5,708 nt of DNA from Paracoccaceae bacterium (GTDB taxonomy: Bacteria; Pseudomonadota; Alphaproteobacteria; Rhodobacterales; Rhodobacteraceae). Shown here in pieces: positions 1 to 5,708 of the stretch. Position 1 is the first letter of the stretch. Each line of letters begins with the position of its first letter. Below the pieces are notes generated by a model. It ran no database searches. It was given only the letters and a program-made list of their open reading frames with translations, and was not told the DNA's origin. Both the position numbers and the translations under genes were made by a program. The DNA is taken from contig WFPZ01000058.1 of the NCBI GenBank assembly GCA_015487335.1, forward strand, positions 1-5,708, written 5' to 3'.

Positions 1-1136
1 TCGGCCTCTACATCCACTGGCCCTTCTGCCAGGCCAAATGCCCCTACTGCGATTTCAACTCTCACGTGGCCGCGGAGATCGACCACGAACGCTGGCAGGC
101 GGCCTGTCTGCACGAGATCGCCCGCCTCGGGGCCGAACTGCCCGGCCGCAGTCTGAACAGTGTCTATTTCGGGGGCGGAACGCCCAGCCTGATGGAGCCC
201 GCCCTCGTTGCCGCCCTGCTGGAGGCGATCCGCGCCACCTGGTCCGTCTCGAACAATTTCGAGGTCACGCTCGAGGCCAACCCCACCTCGGCCGAGGCCA
301 GCCGCTTCCGCGCCTACCGCGAGGCCGGGGTCAACCGCGCTTCGGTGGGGCTGCAGGCACTTGACGACGCCGATCTCCGGCGCCTCGGCCGGCTGCACGA
401 TACGGCCGAGGGGCTGGCCGCGCTGGACATGGCGCTTGCGATCTTCCCGAGGGTCAGCTTCGACCTCATCTACGCGCGCCAGAACCAGACACTGGCCAGC
501 TGGGAGGCCGAACTTTCCCGCGCGCTCACGCTGGGGGCGGAACATCTTTCGCTCTATCAGCTGACCATAGAGCCCGGCACCGCCTTCGGCGCCCGGCATG
601 CCCGCGGCACGCTGCCCGACTTGCCCGACGAGGACCTTGCCGCCGACATGTATTTCCTCACCCAGGATATCTGCGAGGCCGCCGGCATGCCGGCCTATGA
701 AATCTCCAACCATGCCGGGCCGGGCCGGGAATCGATCCACAACCTGATCTACTGGCGGCACGGCGATTACGCCGGCATCGGCCCCGGCGCCCACGGCCGG
801 ATCACCCTGCAGGGCCAGCGCTTCGCCACCCGCACCCACCTCTTGCCCGCCCGCTGGCTGGAGGCGGTGGAGCACACCGGCACGGGCGAAAGCGCGCGGG
901 TGGCCCTGACCGGCGCCGAGCAGGCCGGCGAATACCTGATGATGGGGCTGAGGCTGCGCGAGGGCATCTCTCCCAGCCGCTATGAGCGGCTGGCGGGAAG
1001 TCATATTTCCTACAGTAAAATCAATGAGTTGGCAGATCTTGGCCTGGTTGAGACCGGCCCCGACACCCTGCGCGCCACCCCGCGCGGGCGCGCGCTGCTG
1101 AACGCTGTCATACGCGAGCTTCTGCCCGAGGAATGA
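1..1136 (+). CDS. hemW: HemW, radical SAM haem chaperone (5' end cut by window)
   Basis: The reading frame is open from base 3 to a TGA at 1134-1136, giving 377 residues. HemW proteins are about 380-390 residues, so only around ten N-terminal residues should be missing. Numbered from the first codon in the window, the radical SAM cluster motif CxxxCxxC is at C9, C13 and C16. It is followed by D-F, not by the D/x-C that gives HemN its fourth cysteine. This favours HemW, a cytoplasmic haem-binding chaperone that delivers haem to client enzymes, over coproporphyrinogen dehydrogenase HemN. Other family marks are GGGTPS (57-62), EANP (91-94), the HemW-type HN-x-x-YW block with GIGPGAHG (about 246-265), and a C-terminal HemN_C winged-helix-like region. 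Many older annotations call this protein 'coproporphyrinogen III oxidase'. The gene converges on parB. Codons 333-346 are unusually AT-rich (see findings). Confidence 0.95.
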   Translation, partial: GLYIHWPFCQAKCPYCDFNSHVAAEIDHERWQAACLHEIARLGAELPGRSLNSVYFGGGTPSLMEPALVAALLEAIRATWSVSNNFEVTLEANPTSAEASRFRAYREAGVNRASVGLQALDDADLRRLGRLHDTAEGLAALDMALAIFPRVSFDLIYARQNQTLASWEAELSRALTLGAEHLSLYQLTIEPGTAFGARHARGTLPDLPDEDLAADMYFLTQDICEAAGMPAYEISNHAGPGRESIHNLIYWRHGDYAGIGPGAHGRITLQGQRFATRTHLLPARWLEAVEHTGTGESARVALTGAEQAGEYLMMGLRLREGISPSRYERLAGSHISYSKINELADLGLVETGPDTLRATPRGRALLNAVIRELLPEE

Positions 1137-1162
1137 CTCCAGGCTCAGCCTAGCCGGAGGTC
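1135..1162. terminator. Possible weak bidirectional hairpin between hemW and parB
   Basis: The 13-bp gap between the two convergent stop codons lies inside an imperfect inverted repeat. GAC-TCC-GGCT at 1135-1145 pairs with AGCC-GGA-GTC at 1152-1162, with a 6-nt loop and one unpaired base on each arm (1141 and 1159). The repeat covers both stop codons. A hairpin between convergent genes could end transcription from both sides, but no T-tract follows on either strand, so it does not meet the usual intrinsic-terminator pattern. Termination here may instead depend on Rho or on transcript collision. Confidence 0.25.
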
Positions 1163-2043
1163 AGGATCCGGCACAGATCGTCCAGCTCGTCCAGCGACTT
1201 GTAGCGAATCACCACCTGCCCGCCCTCATGTCCGGGCTTGTGGTCGATCGTCACCTTCATCCCCAGAGTTGCGGAAAGATCGCTCTCCAGCGCCCGGGTG
1301 TCGGCGTCCTTTTCCTTCGGCGCAGGCCTTTCCTTCACGGCGCGTGCAGGGCGCTTGGCCAGTTTCTCGGCCTGACGCACCGAAAGTCCCTTGCGCACGA
1401 TCTCGGTGGCCAGTTCCACCGGGTTTTCGGCGGTGATCAGCGCCCGCGCGTGGCCCATCGTCAGGCTGCCGTTTCGCACCAGTTCCTGCACGGAGGGCGG
1501 CAACTGCAGCAGCCGCAGCAGGTTGGCAATGTGGCTGCGGCTCTTGCCCAGGGCCTCGGCCAGCTTCTCCTGGGTGTGGCCGAAGCGGTCCATCAGCTGG
1601 CGATAGCCTGCCGCCTCTTCCATCGGGTTGAGATCGGCGCGCTGGACGTTCTCGATGATGGCGATTTCCAGCACTTCCTCGTCGGAATAGTCGCGCTCGA
1701 TCACCGGCAGTTCGTGCAGCTGCGCCAGCTGCGCCGCGCGCCACCGGCGCTCCCCGGCCACAATCTCATAAACCGATGGTTTTCTTGGGTTCTTTCGCAC
1801 GATCAGCGGCTGGAGAACCCCCTTCTCCCGGATCGAGGCGGCCAGCTCCTTCAGCTCTTCCTCGCTGAAGCGGCGGCGCGGCTGATCGGGGTTGGGGTGG
1901 ATGTCCTCGATGGGCACGAGCCGCTCGGCCGGCCGGGCCGCCCCCTGCTCTCCCGCATCGTCCTGCGGCTGGGGCGCCACGTCCGCCATCAGCGCCGAAA
2001 GCCCGCGCCCCAGGCCCCTCTTGCCCTGTCGGTTGTCTGCCAT
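1150..2043 (-). CDS. parB: ParB, chromosome partition CTPase / parS-binding protein
   Basis: ParB binds parS, loads as a CTP-dependent DNA clamp, spreads along the origin region and stimulates ParA, so that sister origins separate. The 297-residue length is normal for the chromosomal family. Visible parts in order are: the N-terminal GLGRGLSALM motif (10-19), known in the family to contact ParA; a proline-rich, charged linker (about 20-40); the ParB/Srx N-domain with NPDQPRRRF (51-59); the CTP-binding arginine motif GERRWR (97-102); ENVQR (131-135); a helix-turn-helix DNA-binding region (about 156-180); a charged Lys/Glu/Pro-rich linker (about 228-250); and a C-terminal dimerisation segment (about 250-297). 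The ATG start has AGAGGG six bases upstream (2050-2055) and lies 12 bp after the parA stop, so it is the last gene of the operon. Two parS targets lie upstream in the same operon, which makes local feedback by ParB plausible. Confidence 0.97.
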   Translation of the reverse strand: MADNRQGKRGLGRGLSALMADVAPQPQDDAGEQGAARPAERLVPIEDIHPNPDQPRRRFSEEELKELAASIREKGVLQPLIVRKNPRKPSVYEIVAGERRWRAAQLAQLHELPVIERDYSDEEVLEIAIIENVQRADLNPMEEAAGYRQLMDRFGHTQEKLAEALGKSRSHIANLLRLLQLPPSVQELVRNGSLTMGHARALITAENPVELATEIVRKGLSVRQAEKLAKRPARAVKERPAPKEKDADTRALESDLSATLGMKVTIDHKPGHEGGQVVIRYKSLDELDDLCRILTSG

Positions 2044-2055
2044 GTTTCGCCCTCT

Positions 2056-2865
2056 CTAGCTTCTGATTCGCCCGTTCTTCGCCATCAGCTCCTTCGCCAG
2101 CGCGCGATAGGCCTGGCTGCCTTTCGAGGCGCTGTCATACTGCAAGACCGGCAGCGCGAAAGACGGCGCCTCGCTAAGCCGGACGTTGCGGGGAATCACC
2201 GTCTCGAACACCAGGTCGCCGAGATTCTCGCGCGCGTCCGCCTCCACCTGCTGCGACAGGTTGTTACGCCTGTCATACATGGTGAGGACGATTCCCTCTA
2301 TCCGCAGCCCGGGATTGGCCGTCTGCCGGATCTGGCGCACCGTCAGCAGCAGCTGCGACAGCCCCTCGAGCGCGAAGAACTCGCTTTGCAGCGGCACCAG
2401 AATGGAATGCGCCGCCACCATCGCGTTGATGGTCAGCAGGCTGAGAGACGGCGGGCAGTCGATCAGCACGAAATCGAAGCCGAACTCGTCCATTCCGCGC
2501 TGGCGCAGGGCATCATGCAGCAGGAAACTGCGCTTCTCGCTGGATACCATCTCGATGTCGGCCGAGCTGAGATCGGTGGTCGCGGGGGCGATCCACAGCC
2601 CCTCGATGGAGGTTGGCTTCACCACATCTTGTATTGGTGCATCATCGAGCAACAAATCATAGGTGCTGATTTCGCGCAGATCCTTGCCGATCCCCAACCC
2701 GGTGGAGGCGTTGCCCTGCGGGTCGATATCCACCAGCAGCACCGAGAGCCCCTCTTCCGCCAGCGCCGCGCCAAGGTTGACGGCGGTGGTCGTCTTGCCC
2801 ACGCCGCCTTTCTGGTTGACCACTGCGATGATTTTCGGGCCGGGCGGCCGGGTTGGGTCAGACAC
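2056..2865 (-). CDS. parA: ParA, chromosome partition ATPase (GTG start)
   Basis: ParA is a deviant-Walker ATPase. Its ATP-bound dimer coats the nucleoid, and ParB-parS complexes trigger hydrolysis, which moves the origins. With the GTG start chosen here it has 269 residues. The deviant Walker A motif KGGVGKTT is at 19-26, with the signature first lysine K19 and catalytic K24. The DIDPQGN switch is at 46-52 and the Walker B region LIDCPPS at 134-140. The Walker motif lies near the N-terminus with no preceding helix-turn-helix, which fits the short chromosomal ParA/Soj class and not the long plasmid class. I prefer GTG at 2863-2865 to the in-frame TTG at 2878-2880 because GGAG lies nine bases before the GTG, while the TTG would overlap that GGAG. 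Related proteins also commonly begin M-S-D-P or similar. The start overlaps the rsmG stop by 8 bp, suggesting translational coupling. Confidence 0.97.
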   Translation of the reverse strand: MSDPTRPPGPKIIAVVNQKGGVGKTTTAVNLGAALAEEGLSVLLVDIDPQGNASTGLGIGKDLREISTYDLLLDDAPIQDVVKPTSIEGLWIAPATTDLSSADIEMVSSEKRSFLLHDALRQRGMDEFGFDFVLIDCPPSLSLLTINAMVAAHSILVPLQSEFFALEGLSQLLLTVRQIRQTANPGLRIEGIVLTMYDRRNNLSQQVEADARENLGDLVFETVIPRNVRLSEAPSFALPVLQYDSASKGSQAYRALAKELMAKNGRIRS

Positions 2866-3493
2866 GCCTGATATCTCCAAGGCTAAGAATTACGGCGCTG
2901 CCGTCCGTGATGCTGGGGCATTCTTCGCTCTGAAACGACCACTTTTCAAGCGCTTCCGAAAGCTCTTCGCGAAAAGATGCCCCCTTGGGGAAAAGCGCCT
3001 GCCCGCCGGGTTTCAGGTGTCGTTCGGCCAGGGGCAGAAGGCGCGCCAGAGGGGCCAGGGCGCGGGCCGAAAGCACGTCGGCCCGCAGCGGCGCGGCTTC
3101 TTCGGCCCGTTCGGCCAGCACGCTTGCCGGCAGGTCCAGCTCCCGGACAACGGTGCGCAGAAAGGTTGCCTTGCGCTGGTCGGACTCCACGCACGTGACG
3201 CGCAGGCCCGGCGCCCTCTCCATCGCCAGAATGGCGATGACCAGCCCAGGAAACCCGCCCCCCGTGCCCAGATCGGCCCAGAGGCCTTCGTGGTGGCGCG
3301 CCAGGTTGAACAGCTGGGCGGAATCCAGAAAGTGCCGGCTCCATATGGTGGAGAGCGTGGATTTCGCCACAAGATTTATGGAAGGGTTCCACTTTTTCAG
3401 CAGGCGCTCATAGGCGGCAAGGCGCTCCAATGTTTCACGTGAAACATCCACGGCGCGAAGAAACGCGCGCTGATCCTCGCGAAGGCCGTTCAT
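2858..3493 (-). CDS. rsmG: RsmG, 16S rRNA (guanine-N7) methyltransferase
   Basis: RsmG (formerly GidB) transfers a methyl group from S-adenosylmethionine to N7 of G527 (E. coli numbering) in the 530 loop of 16S rRNA. Loss is known in several bacteria to give low-level streptomycin resistance. The 211-residue length is typical. Family marks are the N-terminal region YERLLKKWNPSINLVAK (28-44), the HFLDS segment (54-58), the SAM-binding loop DLGTGGGFPG (74-83), the acidic E103 ending the next strand, SARAL (142-146), and FPKG (168-171). The ATG overlaps the mnmG stop as ATGA (3490-3493), a classic coupled junction; the only purine-rich stretch upstream, GGGAAG, is about 11 bases away and weak. 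Residues D16-T21 (DVSRET) are encoded by a perfect parS site, so this part of the protein is constrained by DNA sequence as well as by protein function. Confidence 0.97.
   Translation of the reverse strand: MNGLREDQRAFLRAVDVSRETLERLAAYERLLKKWNPSINLVAKSTLSTIWSRHFLDSAQLFNLARHHEGLWADLGTGGGFPGLVIAILAMERAPGLRVTCVESDQRKATFLRTVVRELDLPASVLAERAEEAAPLRADVLSARALAPLARLLPLAERHLKPGGQALFPKGASFREELSEALEKWSFQSEECPSITDGSAVILSLGDIRRV
2875..2878 (-). promoter_or_regulatory. Shine-Dalgarno that sets the parA GTG start
   Basis: On the minus strand the end of rsmG reads GGAG, then nine bases, then GTG (2865-2863). This spacing is suitable for initiation at the GTG. It argues against the longer reading that starts at the TTG, whose first codons contain the GGAG. 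The site lies inside the last codons of rsmG. Confidence 0.7.
3431..3446. promoter_or_regulatory. parS: parS site 1 (perfect palindrome, inside rsmG)
   Basis: TGTTTCACGTGAAACA is a perfect 16-bp palindrome, extended to 18 bp by the flanking A (3430) and T (3447). It is identical to the parS consensus bound by chromosomal ParB proteins in many phyla. A ParB with the matching helix-turn-helix is encoded in the same operon about 1.4 kb downstream in the sense of transcription. The site is read in the rsmG frame as the last base of D16 followed by V-S-R-E-T. It is a likely clamp-loading site for ParB. Confidence 0.95.
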
Positions 3494-5367
3494 GCAGAGC
3501 GCCGCTTCCCGCCCTGCCGCAGCCGCGCCAGGATGAGGGTAAGCGCCGCCGGCGTCATCCCCTCTACCCGCGCCGCCTGTGCAAGGGTGGCCGGGCGGGC
3601 CTGGCTGAGCTTGCTGCGCAGTTCATTGGAGAGGCCACCCAAGGCGGAATAGTCGAAATCCTCGGGGATCTTCTGCGCCTGATCCCGGCGCATGGCCTCC
3701 ACATCGCGCTCCTGCCGGGCGATGTAATGGGCATAGAGCGCGTCCTTGGCCGCCTGTTCACGCGTGGCCTCGTCAATCTCGGCAAGCGTCGAGTCGAGCT
3801 TCAGCAGATGCTCGAAGGTCACGCCGGGGAAGGACAGCAGATCATGGGCAGAACGCCGCCCGCCGTCCTCGGCCACCTTGATGCCCGCAGCGGCGGCCTC
3901 TTTCGGAGTGAAGGTGGCAGCCTTCAGCCGGGCCCGGGCGGCTTCCAGCCTTTCCATTTTTTCAAGGAAATGCCTCCTGCGCTCTTCGGAAACGCAGCCG
4001 ATCGCAATTCCCTTTCGGGTCAGCCGCTGGTCGGCGTTGTCCGCACGCAGCGAAAGGCGGAACTCGGCGCGCGAAGTGAACATGCGGTAGGGCTCGCTCA
4101 CCCCCCTTGTCACCAGATCGTCGATCATCACACCGATGTAGGATTCCTCCCGCCCGAAGACGACCGGCCCCTCGCCCCGGGCCAGACGCGCGGCATTGAG
4201 TCCGGCCACCAGCCCTTGGGCCGCGGCCTCTTCATAGCCGGTGGTGCCGTTGATCTGTCCGGCGAAGAACAGGCCCGGGACATCCTTCAGCTCCAGCGTC
4301 GGGCGCAGGGCGCGGGGATCCACGTAATCATATTCGATGGCGTAGCCGGGCTGGATTATCCGTGCGTTTTCAAGGCCATGAATGGAATGGACGTAATCTT
4401 CCTGCACCTCCTCGGGCAGCGAGGTGGAAATCCCGTTGGGATAGACGGTGTGGTCTTCCAGCCCTTCCGGCTCAAGGAAGATCTGGTGCGAGGGCTTCTC
4501 GGCAAAGCGCACGATCTTGTCTTCGATAGAAGGGCAGTATCGCGGGCCCACGCCCTCTATCCGGCCGCCATACATGGCCGAGCGGGAAAGATTCCGGCGG
4601 ATGATCTCATGCGTGCGTTCGTTGGTGTGGGTGATGCCGCAGCTCACCTGCCGCACGAAGGGCCCGTTGGAGAGGAAGGAAAACATCACCGGGTCGTCAT
4701 CGCCGGGCTGCTCTTCCAGCACTTCCCAGTTGATGGTTCTGCCGTCGAGCCGCGGCGGCGTGCCGGTTTTCAGCCGCCCGAGCGGCAGGCCGAGGCTTTC
4801 GATCCGCTCGGCCAGGCCAATGGCGGGCCTGTCACCCATGCGGCCGCCGGGACGAGAGACATCACCGATATGGATCACCCCGCGCAGGAAGGTGCCGGTG
4901 GTCAGGATCACCGCGCGGGCGCGAATCGTGGACCCGTCGGCAAGGATCAGCCCCTCCACCCCGTTGCCCCGCATGAGAAAATCGGTGGCTTCGCCCTCGA
5001 TCAGCGTCAGGCCGGAAAGGCCGGCAAGCTCCGCCTGCATGGCGGCGCGGTAAAGGGCGCGGTCGGCCTGAGCGCGGGGCCCCTGCACTGCCGGCCCCTT
5101 GCGGCGATTGAGGAGGCGGAACTGGATGCCGGCGCGGTCCGCCACCCGGCCCATGGCGCCGTCCAGCGCATCGATCTCGCGCACGAGATGGCCTTTGCCC
5201 AGCCCGCCGATGGCCGGGTTGCAGGACATCACTCCGATTCCGCTTTTGGCAAGCGTGACAAGCGCGGTTTTCGCGCCCATGCGCGCGGCCGCATGGGCGG
5301 CCTCTGCCCCCGCATGGCCCCCACCGACAACCACCACATCGAAATCGCAATGTTCCACGTGAAACAT
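3490..5367 (-). CDS. mnmG: MnmG (GidA), tRNA uridine-34 carboxymethylaminomethyl enzyme
   Basis: MnmG is the FAD- and NADH-dependent partner of MnmE. Together they add the (carboxymethyl)aminomethyl group to C5 of the wobble uridine in a subset of tRNAs, using methylene-tetrahydrofolate. The 625-residue length matches the family (E. coli about 629). Seen in order are: the FAD dinucleotide-binding loop GGGHAG (15-20); SCNPAIGG with C49 (48-55); GPAVQGPRAQADR (91-103); TGTPPRLDGR (201-210); RYCPSIEDK with C278 (276-284); AGQINGTTGYEEA (369-381); SEPYRMFTSRAEFR (424-437); and a helical C-terminal domain that in the family contacts MnmE and tRNA. C49 and C278 correspond to the two conserved cysteines needed for activity in E. 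coli (C47 and C277). The gene starts 2 bp after the mnmE stop with only a weak AAGTAGG before the ATG, so coupling is likely. Its first six codons (MFHVEH) are a parS site. Confidence 0.98.
   Translation of the reverse strand: MFHVEHCDFDVVVVGGGHAGAEAAHAAARMGAKTALVTLAKSGIGVMSCNPAIGGLGKGHLVREIDALDGAMGRVADRAGIQFRLLNRRKGPAVQGPRAQADRALYRAAMQAELAGLSGLTLIEGEATDFLMRGNGVEGLILADGSTIRARAVILTTGTFLRGVIHIGDVSRPGGRMGDRPAIGLAERIESLGLPLGRLKTGTPPRLDGRTINWEVLEEQPGDDDPVMFSFLSNGPFVRQVSCGITHTNERTHEIIRRNLSRSAMYGGRIEGVGPRYCPSIEDKIVRFAEKPSHQIFLEPEGLEDHTVYPNGISTSLPEEVQEDYVHSIHGLENARIIQPGYAIEYDYVDPRALRPTLELKDVPGLFFAGQINGTTGYEEAAAQGLVAGLNAARLARGEGPVVFGREESYIGVMIDDLVTRGVSEPYRMFTSRAEFRLSLRADNADQRLTRKGIAIGCVSEERRRHFLEKMERLEAARARLKAATFTPKEAAAAGIKVAEDGGRRSAHDLLSFPGVTFEHLLKLDSTLAEIDEATREQAAKDALYAHYIARQERDVEAMRRDQAQKIPEDFDYSALGGLSNELRSKLSQARPATLAQAARVEGMTPAALTLILARLRQGGKRRSA
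5351..5366. promoter_or_regulatory. parS: parS site 2 (one mismatch, at the mnmG start codon)
   Basis: TGTTCCACGTGAAACA differs from the palindromic parS consensus at one base (C at 5355 in place of T). Including the flanking A (5350) and T (5367) it is an 18-bp near-palindrome, exactly six codons long. On the minus strand this reads ATG-TTT-CAC-GTG-GAA-CAT, so the start codon of mnmG is part of the extended site. It lies 1,920 bp from site 1. Single-mismatch sites of this type are commonly functional in chromosomal ParB systems, but binding here is inferred. Confidence 0.88.
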
Positions 5368-5369
5368 AC

Positions 5370-5708
5370 CTACTTGCCAAGGCAGAAGCTGGCGAAGATT
5401 TCGTCGAGCACGTGCTCCACATCCACCCGGCCGACAAGAGAATCGAGCTGGTGGATCGCCGCCCGAAGTTCTTCGGCTGCCAGTTCCGCGCGTCCGGGAC
5501 CGCCTTCTAACTCAGTTCGCGCCGATTCCAAAGAGCAAACTGCGGCTTCCATCGCCAGGCGATGGCGCTCGCGGATCGCCGTTCCGGCCCCGCTGGCCCG
5601 CTTTTCAAGGATTTCCGTGATTCGCCGGATCAGGGCCTCCACCCCTTCGCCCGTCTTGCCGGAGATTCCGCCCTCCCCCCCGGGTTGAAGATCAGCCTTG
5701 CCGCGCAA
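5370..5708 (-). CDS. mnmE: MnmE (TrmE), tRNA-modifying GTPase, C-terminal part
   Basis: Only the last 112 residues are in the window; the gene continues past the right edge, and the TTG at 5706-5708 is an internal leucine codon, not a start. MnmE is a dimeric, potassium-dependent GTPase with a tetrahydrofolate-binding N-domain, and it works with MnmG on wobble uridines. Visible here are the end of the G domain, with a G4-like GKAD (residues 3-6 of the fragment), a G5-like SGKTGEG (16-22), then the helical domain starting near ERHRLA and ending in the diagnostic C-terminal FCLGK. That ending is the C-x-GK box whose cysteine is essential in E. coli MnmE. The stop TAG is 2 bp from the mnmG start, fitting co-expression of the two partners. 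The G4 motif has Gly where Asn is usual, and the loop between G4 and G5 is short. The upstream promoter is not visible. Confidence 0.95.
   Translation of the reverse strand: MRGKADLQPGGEGGISGKTGEGVEALIRRITEILEKRASGAGTAIRERHRLAMEAAVCSLESARTELEGGPGRAELAAEELRAAIHQLDSLVGRVDVEHVLDEIFASFCLGK

Noticed and set aside
2043..2050. TGTTTCGC at the parB start, resembling half of a parS site
   Set aside because: Only one arm is present and it lacks the CACGTG centre, so there is no dimer site.
1228..2871. A 547-codon open frame on the + strand opposite parB and parA
   Set aside because: Same cause: an antisense shadow of two clear genes. Its translation is rich in Arg, Gln, His and Leu with no known motif.
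4356..4364. TTATCCGTG, similar to a DnaA box
   Set aside because: It is a single 7-of-9 match inside mnmG with no cluster or AT-rich region nearby. The operon is expected to be near the origin but the window does not contain it.
5406..5417. GAGCACGTGCTC, a 12-bp palindrome with the CACGTG core, near parS site 2
   Set aside because: The flanks do not match parS (TGTTT...AAACA), and the sequence is explained as mnmE codons (V-E-H-V). Chance short palindrome.
5675..5681. Run of seven C in mnmE, a possible slippage or sequencing-error point
   Set aside because: The frame is intact through to the diagnostic FCLGK end, so nothing suggests a frameshift.
3430..5688. A 752-codon open frame on the + strand opposite mnmG, rsmG and mnmE
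   Set aside because: It is the antisense shadow of well-supported genes in GC-rich DNA, where codon bias removes stops from other frames. Its start is merely the parS palindrome read on the other strand (MFHVKH), and the translation shows no recognisable domain.
1..5708. GANTC sites (CcrM methylation targets of alphaproteobacteria)
   Set aside because: By eye there are about 17 across the window, close to the number expected by chance at this base composition, with no clustering at a promoter.

Overview
This is a stretch of core bacterial chromosome, very probably from an alphaproteobacterium of the Rhodobacterales (Rhodobacter/Roseobacter type). Three things point there: GC content that looks to be in the mid-60s percent, the gene order mnmE-mnmG-rsmG-parA-parB facing a convergent hemW, and the protein sequences themselves (for example the HemW and MnmG N-terminal regions). 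In such genomes this cluster normally lies close to the chromosomal replication origin. The taxonomic call is inference from synteny and protein style, not from a search.

Layout: the left fifth of the window (1-1136, + strand) is hemW, missing only its first few codons at the window edge. Thirteen bases separate its stop from the stop of parB on the opposite strand. Everything from 1150 to the right edge is one tightly packed minus-strand operon, read right to left: mnmE (3' end only), mnmG, rsmG, parA, parB. The junctions are +2 bp, a 4-bp ATGA overlap, an 8-bp overlap (with parA starting at a GTG) and +12 bp. There is no intergenic space for a promoter inside the operon, so the promoter must lie beyond the right edge unless one is hidden in coding sequence. 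No stretch of 300 bases lacks a gene.

Functionally the operon joins two systems. MnmE and MnmG form the complex that modifies the wobble uridine of certain tRNAs, and RsmG methylates 16S rRNA, so the first three genes act on the translation machinery. ParA and ParB segregate the chromosome origin. Two parS sites, the DNA targets of ParB, are embedded in coding sequence: a perfect 16-bp palindrome in rsmG (3431-3446), and a one-mismatch copy that includes the mnmG start codon (5351-5366). The partition complex therefore assembles on the operon that encodes it.

I see no mobile element, CRISPR array, tRNA or rRNA gene, and no evidence of a novel system. The points worth a second look are the parS sites recoded as protein, a possible start-codon hairpin made by the mnmG parS, an unusual G4 motif in MnmE, and a short AT-rich patch in hemW.
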